Shown: in pieces, positions 36,741 through 47,085 of the stretch | Position numbering within the stretch: position 1 is the first letter of the stretch | Layout of the letters: the number at the start of each line of letters is the position of its first letter | Assembly (NCBI GenBank): GCA_007922305.1 | Contig: ML677333.1 | Span: forward strand, 19,613,555-19,677,554 | Reading direction: 5' to 3' | Source: Dermatemys mawii | Lineage: Eukaryota; Chordata; Testudines; Dermatemydidae | DNA length: 64,000 bases | Notes under the pieces: generated by a model | The model's input: the letters and a program-made list of their open reading frames with translations, nothing else | Told to the model about the DNA's origin: nothing | The model's database searches: none | Position numbers and translations under genes: made by a program

Positions 36741-38695
36741 TAACTAATTGTCTTAAGAGGAAGAATTAAGTAAATTTGTCACCTATTCTACTTAGGGCTG
36801 TATCAGGGAAAGAAGCAGAATGGTATGAATTTTGAGTTGTGGGAGAAAGGAGAGTGAAGCTGGAGGAAGGTTCCATGAGAAGTATGGATTAGGAAGTAAG
36901 GGAGAAGCAGGAAGAGCAGATGTAGTTGTAAGGGTACTGGACATGAAATGGATTGAATAGTTGCTTAGGGAAGCCACCAAATGGGAAGGGATGGTTAAGG
37001 AGCAGATTCATGTTTGATCCAGCGAGAAAGGGACAAGAAAGACATGAGGCCATATCAATTGTTAGTAGAAATCCCCATTTATACAAATGAGGATTTCTGC
37101 TTAAAAATTGATGGCACCATATTGCCCACATTAAGAATGGTTAGAAAACCAGTGAAAAGGAACAAAAAGAGATTATGTAATCACTCAAGAGGTTATTCTA
37201 GATCTGTGCTCTCAACCTTTTCTATGCCATGACTCTACGTTACAACAGAGAATAGTTTCAAAATCCCCTGCCAGAAAGCCATGAAGAAAGGGATATTCAT
37301 CATAAACCTTTAAAATCTGTTTGCAGTGCCCCAAAGGGGTCTTGACCCCCAGATTGAGAACGCACATTCTAGATCATCACCTTCACCAAAATAGAGATTC
37401 CAGAAGGAAGATCTGTGAGATCTCTACTGGCCATATCGCTATTATTTTTATATTTAAATACAAGATCTCACTGAAAAATACGATGAGGGTAATTCAAGAA
37501 CATGCAGTCAATGTCAATTAAACTAAACGGCTGGAGCAACATTGGAAGACGACTCCCGAAATATGATAGTATGCCACCATAACCTGCAAAGTGCACATTT
37601 TGAAGCTCATGGCAATGTAAGATTACTTTTCAGCATTTGACTGTTTGCAAATACAGAACTTGCAGAATTAGAGCCCAGTCCTGAAACCTCTCACTCACAT
37701 AGAAGTGATTGCAAGGTTGCAGAACTGAGCACTTACGCTTATGGAACATTCATATAAATAAATGGAATGTCAAACAAGCATCTCCATCCAAGCTGTGGAA
37801 ATGCATGTTTGATATACTTTATCCAATATGTTCCTCAACTGTAGGAAAATTAACAAGTAGGTCACTTATCTAGTAATCATCCCATTATAAGGAAATATGG
37901 AGAAGAACTTGATAAATTCTATTTTCAATAAATTATTCTACAATCTTTACCAGCTCCTGGGAAACCAATGTCCACTGTTTTTGTTTGCTTGTTTTTTCCC
38001 CCCGCTTTATTTATACTCTTAACACCAGTATAAAAAAAATCATCTTAATATTTTAGGGGCTAAAATTTAGGGGCATTTCATTAAGTTATAGTATCTCCTC
38101 TCTATCTGATCTTCTATGTTGCTCATCCTCATGGTATATCAGCATCCCCCACTCACAGAGCAAGTGAGCATATATATTGTCTTCCGTGGCTATCTTTTCA
38201 TTCCCTTTGTTTTGAAAGGAGGGATGGTACATGGGTTTTGTTCTTCCTATTCCTGCATATTCATTCTTTCAGCTCTTGGTGAGGGTAGTGGGAACTTTGG
38301 TCTACTATACGAGACTCTAGAGACTATCTCTTTCTCTGACTTCTAGGCAGTGGCTTTGTGTATTTGGAGCAGAGGCTATTTCAGTGATTGTTTTGTTAGC
38401 TGCATGCAGCTGATGCTATTGCACTGCAGAGTGGAATTCCCACTTCCTTGACCCAACTAGTTTGGCCAAGAGGCCATGTCAGCAGGTCAAAAGAATAACT
38501 TTTCCAGCTTCATCCTAGAGAGAACTCATGATCCACAGCACTGAATTCAGCAGTCTCCATAAAAAGTAATGGGAGGCAGGTGTATCCTAACAATGGGGTA
38601 AGTAGCATCTGTGGCTCCAAGAACCAAAAAGGTCAGTCCTGGGCACCTGTGTTGAAGACTATATTTGTCCAAGTTGCTTAGGAAAGAATCTCAGG
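36741..38695. other. intergenic, with one hAT MITE
   Basis: No gene recognised. The only bounded element is the 163-bp MITE at 37204-37366, listed separately. Confidence 0.35.
37204..37366. mobile_element. hAT-type MITE (163 bp)
   Basis: Begins CTGTGCTCTCAACCTTTTC and ends CAGATTGAGAACGCACA, an imperfect inverted repeat of the CAGTGGTTCTCAACC type. It is flanked by an exact 8-bp duplication, TTCTAGAT (37196-37203 and 37367-37374). Confidence 0.8.
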
Positions 38696-39336
38696 CCTGG
38701 TCTACAGTACTCGATTATATTGGAATTAGCCGCATTATATTGAATTAAAACTAAATCCGTCCACACAACCAACTTACTTGTCGACTTAATGGGCTCTTGA
38801 AACTGGTTTCAGTATTCCATCTCTGTAATGGGAGTAGCGCTAAAATTGACATCGCTGTTCCGGATTTGAGGTACTGTGGATGTAATTTGATGGTATTGGC
38901 CTCCAGGAGCTATCCCAGAATACTTCATTGTGACCATTCTGGACAATACTTTCAACTCAGATGCACTAGCCAGGTAGTCAGGAAAAGCCCTGGGAACTTC
39001 TGAATTTCATTTCCTGCAGTCTCAGAATCGCAAAAGAGCTCCAGCATGGACTGAACGGGAGGTACTGGATCTGATCGCAGTATGGGGAGAAGAATCTGTG
39101 AAGGCAGAAATCTGTTCAGAAAAATGGAATGACAATGGGCAGCAGAGACTGCAGGGACTGTGGGATAGCTACGCGCAGTGCACTGCTCCAAGAATCAATG
39201 CTAGCCACGGTACTATGGATGCACTCTGCTGACTTAATGTGCTTAGTGGGGATACACACAATCGACTGTATAAAATCTCTTCCGAAAAATCGACTTCTAT
39301 AAATTTGATATAATTTCATACTGCAGACATACTCTC
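38696..39336 (+). mobile_element. Harbinger-type element remnant with Myb-like coding scrap
   Basis: The left end, CAGGCCTGGTCTACAGTACT, and the right end, TACTGCAGACATACTCT, form a decayed inverted repeat of the Chompy/Harbinger kind. Inside lies a coding scrap of a Myb/SANT-like DNA-binding protein (39020-39233). Ends are approximate. Confidence 0.55.
39020..39233 (+). pseudogene. Myb/SANT-like DNA-binding protein scrap of a Harbinger element
   Basis: The plus strand reads NRKRAPAWTEREVLDLIAVW and then GEESVKAEICSEKWN before losing similarity. This is the first helix-turn-helix part of the Myb/SANT-like accessory protein that PIF/Harbinger transposons encode beside their transposase. There is no start codon in frame and no second half, so it is a relic carried by a non-autonomous element. 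Confidence 0.6.
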
Positions 39337-39366
39337 AGGAACAAGTGTTCAACCTTGAAATTAGAA

Positions 39367-39660
39367 CAGTGGTGGCCCACTGGCCACATGTGACTTGTCA
39401 GGGTAATCTGCTGGTGGGCCGTGATACAGTATTTACATTGATCATCCACAGGCATGGCCACCCATAGCTCCCAGTGGCCACAGTTCATGCCACTTTCCAC
39501 AGCTCTCATTGGCCGGGAGTGGCGAACCACGGCCACTGGGACCTGTGGCCTGTGTGGGGCTGTGCCTGCAGATGGTCAATGTAAACACTGACTCGCGGCC
39601 TGCCAGCGGATTACCCCGATGGGCTGCATGCAGCCCCATGCTGCAGGATGCCCACCACTG
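39367..39660. mobile_element. hAT-type MITE (294 bp)
   Basis: Begins CAGTGGTGGCCCACTGGCC and ends ATGCCCACCACTG, imperfect inverted ends. The flanks AATTAGAA (39359-39366) and CATTAGAG (39661-39668) agree at 6 of 8 positions, a decayed hAT duplication. Confidence 0.7.
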
Positions 39661-39766
39661 CATTAGAGGCTACAAAAGTTTCAGTTTTTAAAAATGAAAG
39701 CTGAAATTTTTCAGACAGTTCAAAAAATTATTTTACCAGATGAGACAGGTATACTATTTATCTTAT

Positions 39767-40390
39767 AAATAAGATGAAGAAGACTTAGTAGCACCGTCGA
39801 GACTAACCAGTTTATTTCAGCGTAAGCTTTCGTGGGCTATAGCCCACTTCATCGGATGCATAGAATGGAACAGAAGTAAGATGCATTTATACACACAGAA
39901 AGCAAAAAAAAAGGTTGTAAATTACCATACCAATTCTAAGACGCTGTTTAATTTGGATGGGCCATTATCAGCAGGAGAAAAAAAGTACCTTTTGAAATGG
40001 ATATCTGTGTCTGAGAGGAGATAACTATTGAAGGTAAATTAACTAGGGAAATGCAATCAATTAGTGTAATGAGAGAACCATTCACAAGTTCTATTTAGTC
40101 CTTGGTTTATTGTGTCCAATTTGAAAATTAATTCCAGTTCCTCAGTTTCTCGTTGGAGTCTGTTTTGGAAGTTTTTCTGTTTCAGAACTGACACCATCAA
40201 GTCTCTAATGGAATGGCCAGGAAGATTGAAGTGTTCTCCTACTGTTTTTTTAATGTTATGATTCCTGATGTCAGATTTGTGTCCATTTATTCTTTTGCGT
40301 AGAGACCGGCTCGTTTGGCCAATGTACATAGCAGAGGGGCATTGCTGGCACATGATGGATACAGACTAACACGGCTACTAATCTTAAACT
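39767..40390 (-). mobile_element. Penelope-like element, internally deleted copy
   Basis: Flanked by an exact 12-bp duplication, TATTTATCTTAT (39755-39766 and 40391-40402). On the plus strand the left part is the PLE tail with the hairpin GTGGGCTATAGCCCAC. The body encodes the GIY-YIG C-terminus in antisense. At 40353 the coding sequence abruptly meets the PLE extremity (GATACAGACTAACACGGCTA). Both ends are present while most of the protein is missing. Confidence 0.8.
40057..40353 (-). pseudogene. Penelope-like GIY-YIG endonuclease fragment (98 codons)
   Basis: Starts MCQQCPSAMYIGQTSRSLRK and continues through RINGHKSDIR and GEHFNLPGHS. It thus contains the YIG half-motif, the conserved Arg/His segment and the catalytic-Glu segment. 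Compared with the frame at 31276-31965 it has the canonical YIG (YIS there). It lacks the first half of the GIY-YIG domain and all of the RT. Confidence 0.75.
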
Positions 40391-40429
40391 TATTTATCTT
40401 ATGTGGCTCCTATTACTGTAGTACCTCAC

Positions 40430-40915
40430 ACTCTTTAATGTATTTCTCTTCCCTGTGAGACGGAGAAGTATTATTCCCCTTGAACAGATGGAGAACTGAG
40501 ACACAGAGAGACTAAGGGCTGGTCTTCACTAGGGCTGGGGATCGGCTGTAGATACGCAACTTCAGCTACATTAATAACGTAGCTGAAGTCGGCGTCTCTA
40601 CAGCCGACTTACCTGCCATCCTCACGGCGGCGGCAGTCAGTGGTGTGCTCCCCCGTCAACTCCAGCTTATGCCTTTTGGCGAGCTGGAGTTCCGGAGTTG
40701 ACGGGGGCAGCACTGGCAATCGATTTATCGCGTCCTGACGAGACACAATAAATTGATCGCCAAAAGACCGATTGCTACCGCGTGTAGTGAAGACGAGCCC
40801 TATGGGTCTTGCTCGATGTCACATAGGAAGTCTTTGGAAGAGCAAGGACTTGAATCCAGGTCTCCCAAATCCTAGGTTAGCCCCCTACCCATTGGATAAT
40901 CCTTCCACTCCTATA
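40430..40915 (+). repeat. MIR-like SINE split by a MITE
   Basis: 40430-40515 contains CCCTGTGAGACGGAGAAGTA, TTATTCCCC and GAACTGAGACACAGAGAGAC; 40801-40915 contains GATGTCACATAGGAAGTC, CTTGAATCCAGGTCTCCC and CCTACCCATTGGATAATCC. Together they follow the MIR core order (tattattatcccc, aactgaggcacagag, gtcacacag, gaacccaggtctcc, ctctaaccactagac). The MITE at 40516-40800 sits in the middle. Confidence 0.6.
40516..40800. mobile_element. Chompy/Harbinger-like MITE (285 bp)
   Basis: Starts GGGCTGGTCTTCACTAGGG and ends GTGTAGTGAAGACGAGCCC, so the ends are inverted repeats with one mismatch in the first 15. The flanks TAA (40513-40515) and TAT (40801-40803) fit the 3-bp TWA target of PIF/Harbinger with one change. 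The interior contains a further palindrome (GAGTTGACGGGGG against CCCCCGTCAACTC). Confidence 0.75.
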
Positions 40916-41364
40916 AGATATGTCCATTTCTTGTTTACAACATTTTTTGGCAAGAATCCTAGTATAGTTGATTACGTCATCTAAAATACAATATTCGGCC
41001 ACTAGGGTTTGTGGTAGTTGTTCTAATGATGATGTAGTTAAGTGTTAGGAGGCCCAGTCCTGCTCCTAAAATGTGCTGAGCATTGACATCTGTGGGAGGT
41101 GCAGGTGCTTAACACACCTCAGGATTTGGACATGCATATTTAAAAGAGCTGCTCAGAAAATGTTATCTAATTCTTTTCCTCACATAAACCAGAAAATTAG
41201 GTGCTCCATTCAATGAAAAAGTCAAGGAAAAAGTCAGATATTTAATAGCACATTGGGTGAAACCCTCAGCCCAAAAAGTCAATAGTAAAACTCCTATTTA
41301 GTTTAATCAGGCCAGTTCATGCCTAAACTGGAAACTTTTGGCATGGGGACTGTGTCTTTCTGTA

Positions 41365-41558
41365 TGTTCGCATGTTCTTTGCAATGTTCGCATGTTTGCA
41401 TGTTCTTTGCAATGTTCGCATGTTCTTTGCAATGCATCGCATGCAATGTTCGCATGTTCTTTGCAATGAGACTCCAGTTCAAACATGCATCGCATGCAAT
41501 GTTCGCATGTTCTTTGCAATGTTCGCATGTTCTTTGCAATGAGACTCCAGTTCAAACA
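41365..41558. repeat. minisatellite, ~20-bp unit with higher-order structure
   Basis: Units of the form GTTCGCATGTTCTTTGCAAT recur about seven times, some truncated (GTTTGCATGTTCTTTGCAAT). A spacer GAGACTCCAGTTCAAACA occurs twice and GCATCGCATGCAAT twice, so the array also has a larger repeated block. All three frames of the unit stay open on both strands, producing the ~100-codon frames at 41303-41642. Confidence 0.85.
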
Positions 41559-42219
41559 GTAGTAAGAATATACTTGACAAATACTTCCTCTCATGCATTC
41601 ATTTGCCTTATTACCAATCCAGGTGCATTGCAATTTGTTTAGTATTGACTGGGCTAAAAAGCTCCCGAGATTTACATCTGTATGGAATTTGTTGGAAGAC
41701 CAAAGTCAGATCTTGTTACAGCTGTACTCTGTACTCCAAATTTGCAAGTCCGAATGCAGGATCCTTGAACAGCTTTCACCAATATCACAACTATTAAAAG
41801 GTAATCAAGGAAGACTTGAGAATTTTTTCACAAACAATAACGGGTTCATTTGTTTTTTGTGCTTGTGCTGGATAAAAAATGAGATTGGAGGCATGAGGTA
41901 AGCGTATGTTTTATCAACTGTACCCCACAAACACTGCAGACACACATTACATGTCTTCTCCTGAATTCTGTTGTCACGTCCTTCATTTAGGTGCAGCTTG
42001 CAGGACTAATTGTAATAAAATCCCTTTGCAATTTGCATCTGTCTTAAAATAACAACATATACCCTACAAATACAGTAGTCTCCCTGAGCTTTTATTTTTT
42101 GTCTTTTATCAAACCATAATTACAGAAATAGTGCAAGAATTTATATTTGTCAATCCACCAATGTTATCATAAGGTCAGTTTCCCCAAGAGATAGTAAAAC
42201 ACAGAGAGACATCACTGAA

Positions 42220-42402
42220 ATAATATTGGATTAACTTCTGTTGGTGAGAAAGTCAAGCTTTTGAGCTTAAACAGGTCTGAAGAAGAGCTCTATATAGTCT
42301 CAAAAGCTTGTCTCTCTCACTAACAGTAGTTGATCCAATAAAAGATTTTACCTCACCATCTTGGCTCTCTAATATCCTGGGACCAACACAGCTACAATAC
42401 TA
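42220..42402. mobile_element. second foldback element, Penelope-like terminal structure
   Basis: Begins TAATATTGGATTAACTTCTG and ends AACACAGCTACAATAC. The left arm (AGTCAAGCTTTTGAGCTTAA) and the right arm (GTCTCAAAAGCTTGTCTC) are inverted, as are TTAACTTCTGTTGGTGAG and CTCACTAACAGTAGTTGATC. The terminal CACAGCTAC resembles the CACGGCTAC end of the PLE family above. Interpreted as a related but distinct PLE-type terminal repeat; no coding part. Confidence 0.5.
42277..42313 (+). ncRNA. hammerhead-like core in the foldback element
   Basis: Order on the plus strand: CTGAAGA (fits CUGANGA exactly), an extra A, GAGCTC-type stem II closing on AGTCTC, AAAAGC in place of GAAAGC, a short stem III, then GTC. 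The same extra A occurs in the PLE core at 31131-31169. The G12-to-A change in this copy would be expected to abolish catalysis. Confidence 0.35.
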
Positions 42403-45400
42403 TAGAAAACCACACAGTAAGATCCACATGTACTTTGTACATATAGAAGGATAGAGGTGAACTACTATGGGAAAGTTTTTCTTTCAGTTAAGTTTGATAT
42501 GAACAAAAAAATTATTTTAACCGGCCAACTACTGCCCCTAGGAGCATACAATCTCAGTTTAGGACTAGGTGGATGAAGAGGTAGACAAAGAAAACAGAAG
42601 AGGTGATTTCTAAAGTGCACTAATATCTGCATCTTAATTGGTCCATGGTGCACACTAAAAGATCCCTAGTGTGCTTTAATGTAGTGCTATATTTAAGTGT
42701 TCTAGGGAACATTTAGTGCTCTCCAACAGGGTCTACATGACACACCACATTCCTATACTTTAGATATCCAACCCAATGTGTGCATTAAATCATCATGTAA
42801 ACAAGCCCTAAGTCTTGCTGATTCTTTCTGCATTACATTTCTACAATGTTCTTTCCTGTTCATCCAAATAGGTAAAACTCTCATTCAAGCTATCATCATT
42901 TCACATCTCAATTGGTGCACACCTTTTTCTCTGGCGATTAAATGTTTCCAGGACTCACATGAAATATGGCCCATGTTCCTTACACCAGTCTGTTGTATTG
43001 TACTGAACTTTTGGATCCCATGTGCTTCCAGGCAGATGGGTAAAGAATCCAGATACTATCTCCAGTTATAGACTCTTAGGCACAATGCCAGGTGCAGACT
43101 CTCTGTTTGGCTTCTTTCCATGGAGGTGAGACTCCACAGTCCAATTGCCCTATCCTCTGAAACCAGTGCTGACACTCCTAAGACTTCCCAGCTGTTTATG
43201 TCCATTCCTCAAGTCCCACTTGGTTGTGGTTGTTGTAGTTCATAGTTCTAAGTATTCAGGATCATATGACAACTAAAGTAGGAAATACAGGCTTTATGCA
43301 GCAACTTCTTAAAATACATGCTCTACTTTTAGCATAGGAGATTTATGCCTAAATACAATCCCCCCTCAGAGTCCTCATGGCACCTCAGAGTCCTTTGGGT
43401 TTTGTCAGTGTCCTTCGAAAAGTACACTGCCTCCTTCTTGCCTCTGTTCCTTCATCTGCAACTTCCATTCCTAGTGTCTCCTCTTGGGCTACAGAAGCCC
43501 ACCTTTTAAAATTCGTCTCTCTCCCTCTTTAGTTAGGTAGTCAACTGGAGAAACTACAGCTTTTCCAGTAATGTGTTCAGTCTATGGAGAATTCCATTCT
43601 CTGCAAACAGGTTTCTGTGAAGAGACAGTCTTTTCAAAGAACCAGCTGTCAGAAAATCTGTTCTTCAAGTAGTTGAGAGTTATTCAATGCTAATGATCCC
43701 TGGCTTGCTTTGCTACACATTTCCAGTTCTAACTCTTCACTGTGTACCACTTGCTACCATATGTAACTGAAAGTTACAATAATATTATTCATTAAACAGA
43801 AAAGAATTCATTTGTCAATTCAAAATTGACAAAGACATGATCTCCAAATTGTCATATGCGTCTGAATTTACACTGATCTGAATCTCAGAGAAGACCATAT
43901 TTAGTAGACTAGTCTCTTTGTTTATTTAAATTTTAACTATTGCGAAAAGTTCTCACAAACTGTGTCCCCATTTTTCAACCATCTCTATCATTACGTGCCT
44001 CAGGTAATTGCAGGGCTAGATGCCAATGCTGTGTCCCTTTCAAAAAGGGCTTCTTTTCCAGTGGGACCCAGTATTACTGTCTACCCTACAAACTCCTCCA
44101 GTTACAATCTTAAAAGTCTTAACCACAGAATTGGCAATAATTTATTTTTATTATTTAAATCCTCTACAGAAATCATTTTTCCAGGCAATGATCATGGTCA
44201 ATCCTTCCCCCCACCATAAATGTACATTCCCTTAACTATATTATATCCACAGTATTATTAACCCTAACTATTCATGCTTTATGTTCAAGCTTCTTACTAA
44301 ATTACCAAGCTATACACCAATTAGCTGCAACTAATAGACAATTTATATAACTAACAATATGCTTACTTTACTTTGAAAAAATATATAGATCAAGCACAGA
44401 GTTTTTAGAATGACAGAGTGAATTTCAAAGGGCCAAAGACTGAGTTTCCTTTTTGAGTGAAGTTTACTCCTGAAATATTGCTACTCCTGAAAAATTGCCA
44501 TTTGTATCCTCAGGTAGGAAGAGATTCAAGTACTCAGATTTGTACACTCAGTTTAATTTTGAGCACAAAAAGTCTCTCAAAAAAGGAGGATATCCTTTTG
44601 AAAATGTAGCCCATACAAGTGTTATTTCAATGATTCAAGTTGTTTTCTCTATATCCAACAATCTAACATGCTTGTTTTTCCATTGCAGCCTTTCACTTTA
44701 CTTATTAAAAAGAAAGAAGCTATAGTCATTTTGGGCCAGATTCCAACTAAGCCATTTCACCGAGATAACTGTTCTAGGTGCTTGGGACAGTAAGATGTAA
44801 CTGACTGGCCTTTTTTTAATTAATTCCCAATGGGCAGTCCTATGACTATTTTTTCTCTCACAAAACAAACATGGGCCAATCCATGCACAGTCATGCTTCA
44901 CACATCATCTCCTTTCGATCTTACCATGCCAACTTTTTATTTCAAGATGTTTCAAAAAGCTTAGGATTTGCACTGAGGTGGTTATCATAACATATTATTT
45001 ACTCTCTAATGGTCTGTGAATATCAACTTTAAAATACACCACATGATTTAACTCATGACTGAATAACCACATTTTGTAGGTTTCATTCGCACATCTGTCT
45101 ATGTTGTGTTTTATGAATTAGCTCTTGAAGAGTCTGTGTTTTGGTGTCTTTGTATGAGCAACATGAAAAGATCTTCCATTTTCATTTTCACCAGCTCCCC
45201 TGTGCCTTTCCCCTGTCATTTGTCTTTTGCATGGAGGAGTAAGACTTATAGTCAAATGCTTTCATTTTCTATTCTTTATATTCAGAAGCTTATAAGCAGA
45301 AATGTCTATCAACAGTGAAGAGCAGAGTTCATTCCTGGCTGAACATATCATGTGAAAGTGAGTTTGGTGGTCTCATCCTGTTTTTTTAATGATATATCCA

Positions 45401-45691
45401 CATCAAACATCTGATACAATGAGCAGTCTCTCCTCAAAAGGATAGCAGTGCTGCTGCAGGGAAGAACTGCTGTGCATTAAAATATTTTGAGTGGGAATTG
45501 ATGCAGTGTGCACATAATCTTCATGGAAAGTATCAGTGCTTTGTGTACTGTAGCAGTACAGGAGAAATTTCAAATGGATAATAGCATGGAGAACACAGAA
45601 ACAAATGGGAAAATAGAACAGTTTCATTTTTTTCACTACTGTGCTTTACAAGGGAAGTGAAAAGTTCTTATCTGAAGGATAGGAATAGATA

Positions 45692-46654
45692 TTATGAATT
45701 AACCTCTCTGAAACAGCAATTGGCAGAATTCAGAATCCTTGCTGAGGCCAGTTTCAATCTGGGGTTGCCCAGAATCAAGACAATGGAATGTAGAGAAGGG
45801 TAGGCAGCAATTATAATTATACATACTGTAATTCTCCATTCATCACTGACATAGGGTAGGCTTCCAATTGACAATGTTAAAGCCATATAATAAATATTGT
45901 AGAGGATGAAAAAGAACACCACAGATTTTAGTGCATTGACATGGGCGTCCATAGTGAGGTTCCTGAAACTTGGATTAAGGTCTGCATTAAGTCTCATTTT
46001 CCTGATGTGTCTCCATAGGGATATGATTAACAAAACAGATGAAGCAATAAATAGAATAATGGGGGAAATAGATCCCATGCCGTGTATCAGAAAAGTGAAC
46101 ACTGTAAGGTTCTTATTATTGTCTGAAATAGTGACATTTCTTGATAGATCATCTGTGAAGTTGTGGGAGGATACCCAATAGGAATAGCTGAACAATGTAA
46201 AAGCAGCTGTGGTGATCAAGCAGTACAACACAGAGCCCAAAAGCAGCCATGGCACCAGTTTGGAGAGTCTCAGTTTTAACCAGTTGAAGAGGGATTGGTT
46301 GAAAGTGGCAATCTTCACACAGTAGAACAGAGAAAGGCAGCTTGCAAAACAGAGACTCACTTGAGTTATAAACATCCAAGTAACTGCATAAGGGCTTGAT
46401 ATTTCATTCATATAAAAGAAATCTGGATATAACTTATATAAGAAATTGTCTGATGACACGAAGACTTGTAGGCAAAATCTGGAGAAGGCCAGACTGGTTA
46501 TGATCTTATCATAGGAAGTCAATGTTCTGCTTTTGATCCAGTTGATACAATTTAAGGCAACAATAAATCCATTTGCAACAACTCCTGCTAATAATTCCAT
46601 TGCTGAGATGATCAGATAAAAAATAACTGTAGGAGCCAAAGATTTTTTCATCAT
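45692..46654 (-). CDS. TAS2R: bitter taste receptor type 2 (TAS2R40-like subgroup, tentative), copy A
   Basis: A 320-aa, single-exon seven-transmembrane receptor of the TAS2R family, which detects bitter compounds at taste-cell membranes and signals through gustducin. Length is usual for the family. TM1 is about 9-33; TM2 carries LAFSR (55-59); TM3 about 92-114 with the FYCVKIA motif (110-116); TM4 about 133-155; extracellular loop 2 has N-glycosylation sites NFT (165), NVT (173) and NLT (182); TM5 about 188-212 followed by SLWRHIRKM (212-220); TM6 about 240-262; TM7 about 276-297 with HSIVLILGNPRLK (289-301). The first two codons are both Met; the paralogue at 62448-63407 begins at the position of the second, so M2 may be the real start. 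The gene sits in a duplicated unit with its own upstream block. No frameshift or missing motif is seen. The subgroup name is from memory; orthology needs a tree. Confidence 0.93.
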   Translation of the reverse strand: MMKKSLAPTVIFYLIISAMELLAGVVANGFIVALNCINWIKSRTLTSYDKIITSLAFSRFCLQVFVSSDNFLYKLYPDFFYMNEISSPYAVTWMFITQVSLCFASCLSLFYCVKIATFNQSLFNWLKLRLSKLVPWLLLGSVLYCLITTAAFTLFSYSYWVSSHNFTDDLSRNVTISDNNKNLTVFTFLIHGMGSISPIILFIASSVLLIISLWRHIRKMRLNADLNPSFRNLTMDAHVNALKSVVFFFILYNIYYMALTLSIGSLPYVSDEWRITVCIIIIAAYPSLHSIVLILGNPRLKLASARILNSANCCFREVNS

Positions 46655-46985
46655 TAATTCTTAGTTTATAGCTCACTTCTCATGACCTTTTTGAAGATTT
46701 GGTTTAGAAGACTGTTCATGTCTGGCTCATGGATATACAAAATTAGTCCTTTTATTATAGGTTCAAAAGGAGGATGAAAATTGAGTTTCACCTGTTGTTC
46801 ATATGTAGCCAGACCATTTCATGAAGATTCAAATCTGGCATCTATCCTATTACTAGATGTCTAGTTCATGGAAAAGATATTTGCATGTCCCTTCCCAGAA
46901 TGCCCTCTTAGGAACTAATCAAATTATTATTTAAATAAACTTAACCCTTCATTTGAATATGCAGTGTGCATTCCAAAATAAGGAT
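46655..46985 (-). promoter_or_regulatory. conserved 5' flank of TAS2R copy A
   Basis: Collinear and highly similar to 63408-63772. It includes GGTTCAAAAGGAGGATGAAA, CATTTCATGAAGATTCAAAT and, at 46886-46985, the block AGAATGCCCT...AATCAAATTATTATT...AATAAACTT, which is also kept in the degraded copy C (36247-36330). Retention outside the coding region suggests promoter function, but recent duplication alone could explain the A/B similarity. Confidence 0.4.
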
Positions 46986-47085
46986 TAAGTAGAACTTTAG
47001 TGGTACATAGTTAGCTGGGGCAATGCATTAGCTAATATTATATACATATAATAGTTATAGGAATGGTCAATTGAAATCATAAAGA

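Larger units (their letters stand above)
42936..47085 (-). repeat. TAS2R-containing duplicated unit, copy A
   Basis: Collinear with 60024-63865. Shared landmarks include TTAAATGTTTCCAGG (42938/60026), CACCAGTCTGTTGTATTGTA (42986/60071), AGTTGTTTTCTCTATATC (44638/61729), AAAGGATAGCAGTGCTG (45437/62198), the receptor gene, and AGAATGCCCT (46899/63684). Boundaries are where similarity fades by eye. A LINE scrap precedes the left boundary. Confidence 0.8.

Noticed and set aside
41365..41558. Possible CRISPR-like array
   Set aside because: Repeats are directly adjacent without unique spacers and the genome is vertebrate.
41303..41642. Cys/His-repeat frames that resemble zinc fingers
   Set aside because: They are translations of a minisatellite; spacing does not match any zinc-finger class.
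43962..44235. Frame similar to one at 61084-61335
   Set aside because: The similarity is due to block duplication of non-coding DNA; the two frames differ by small indels and reading phase and show no protein-level constraint.
46149..46379. Minus-strand frame inside the receptor gene
   Set aside because: A shadow frame of TAS2R copy A, as are the plus-strand frames at 45906-46181 and 62662-62937.
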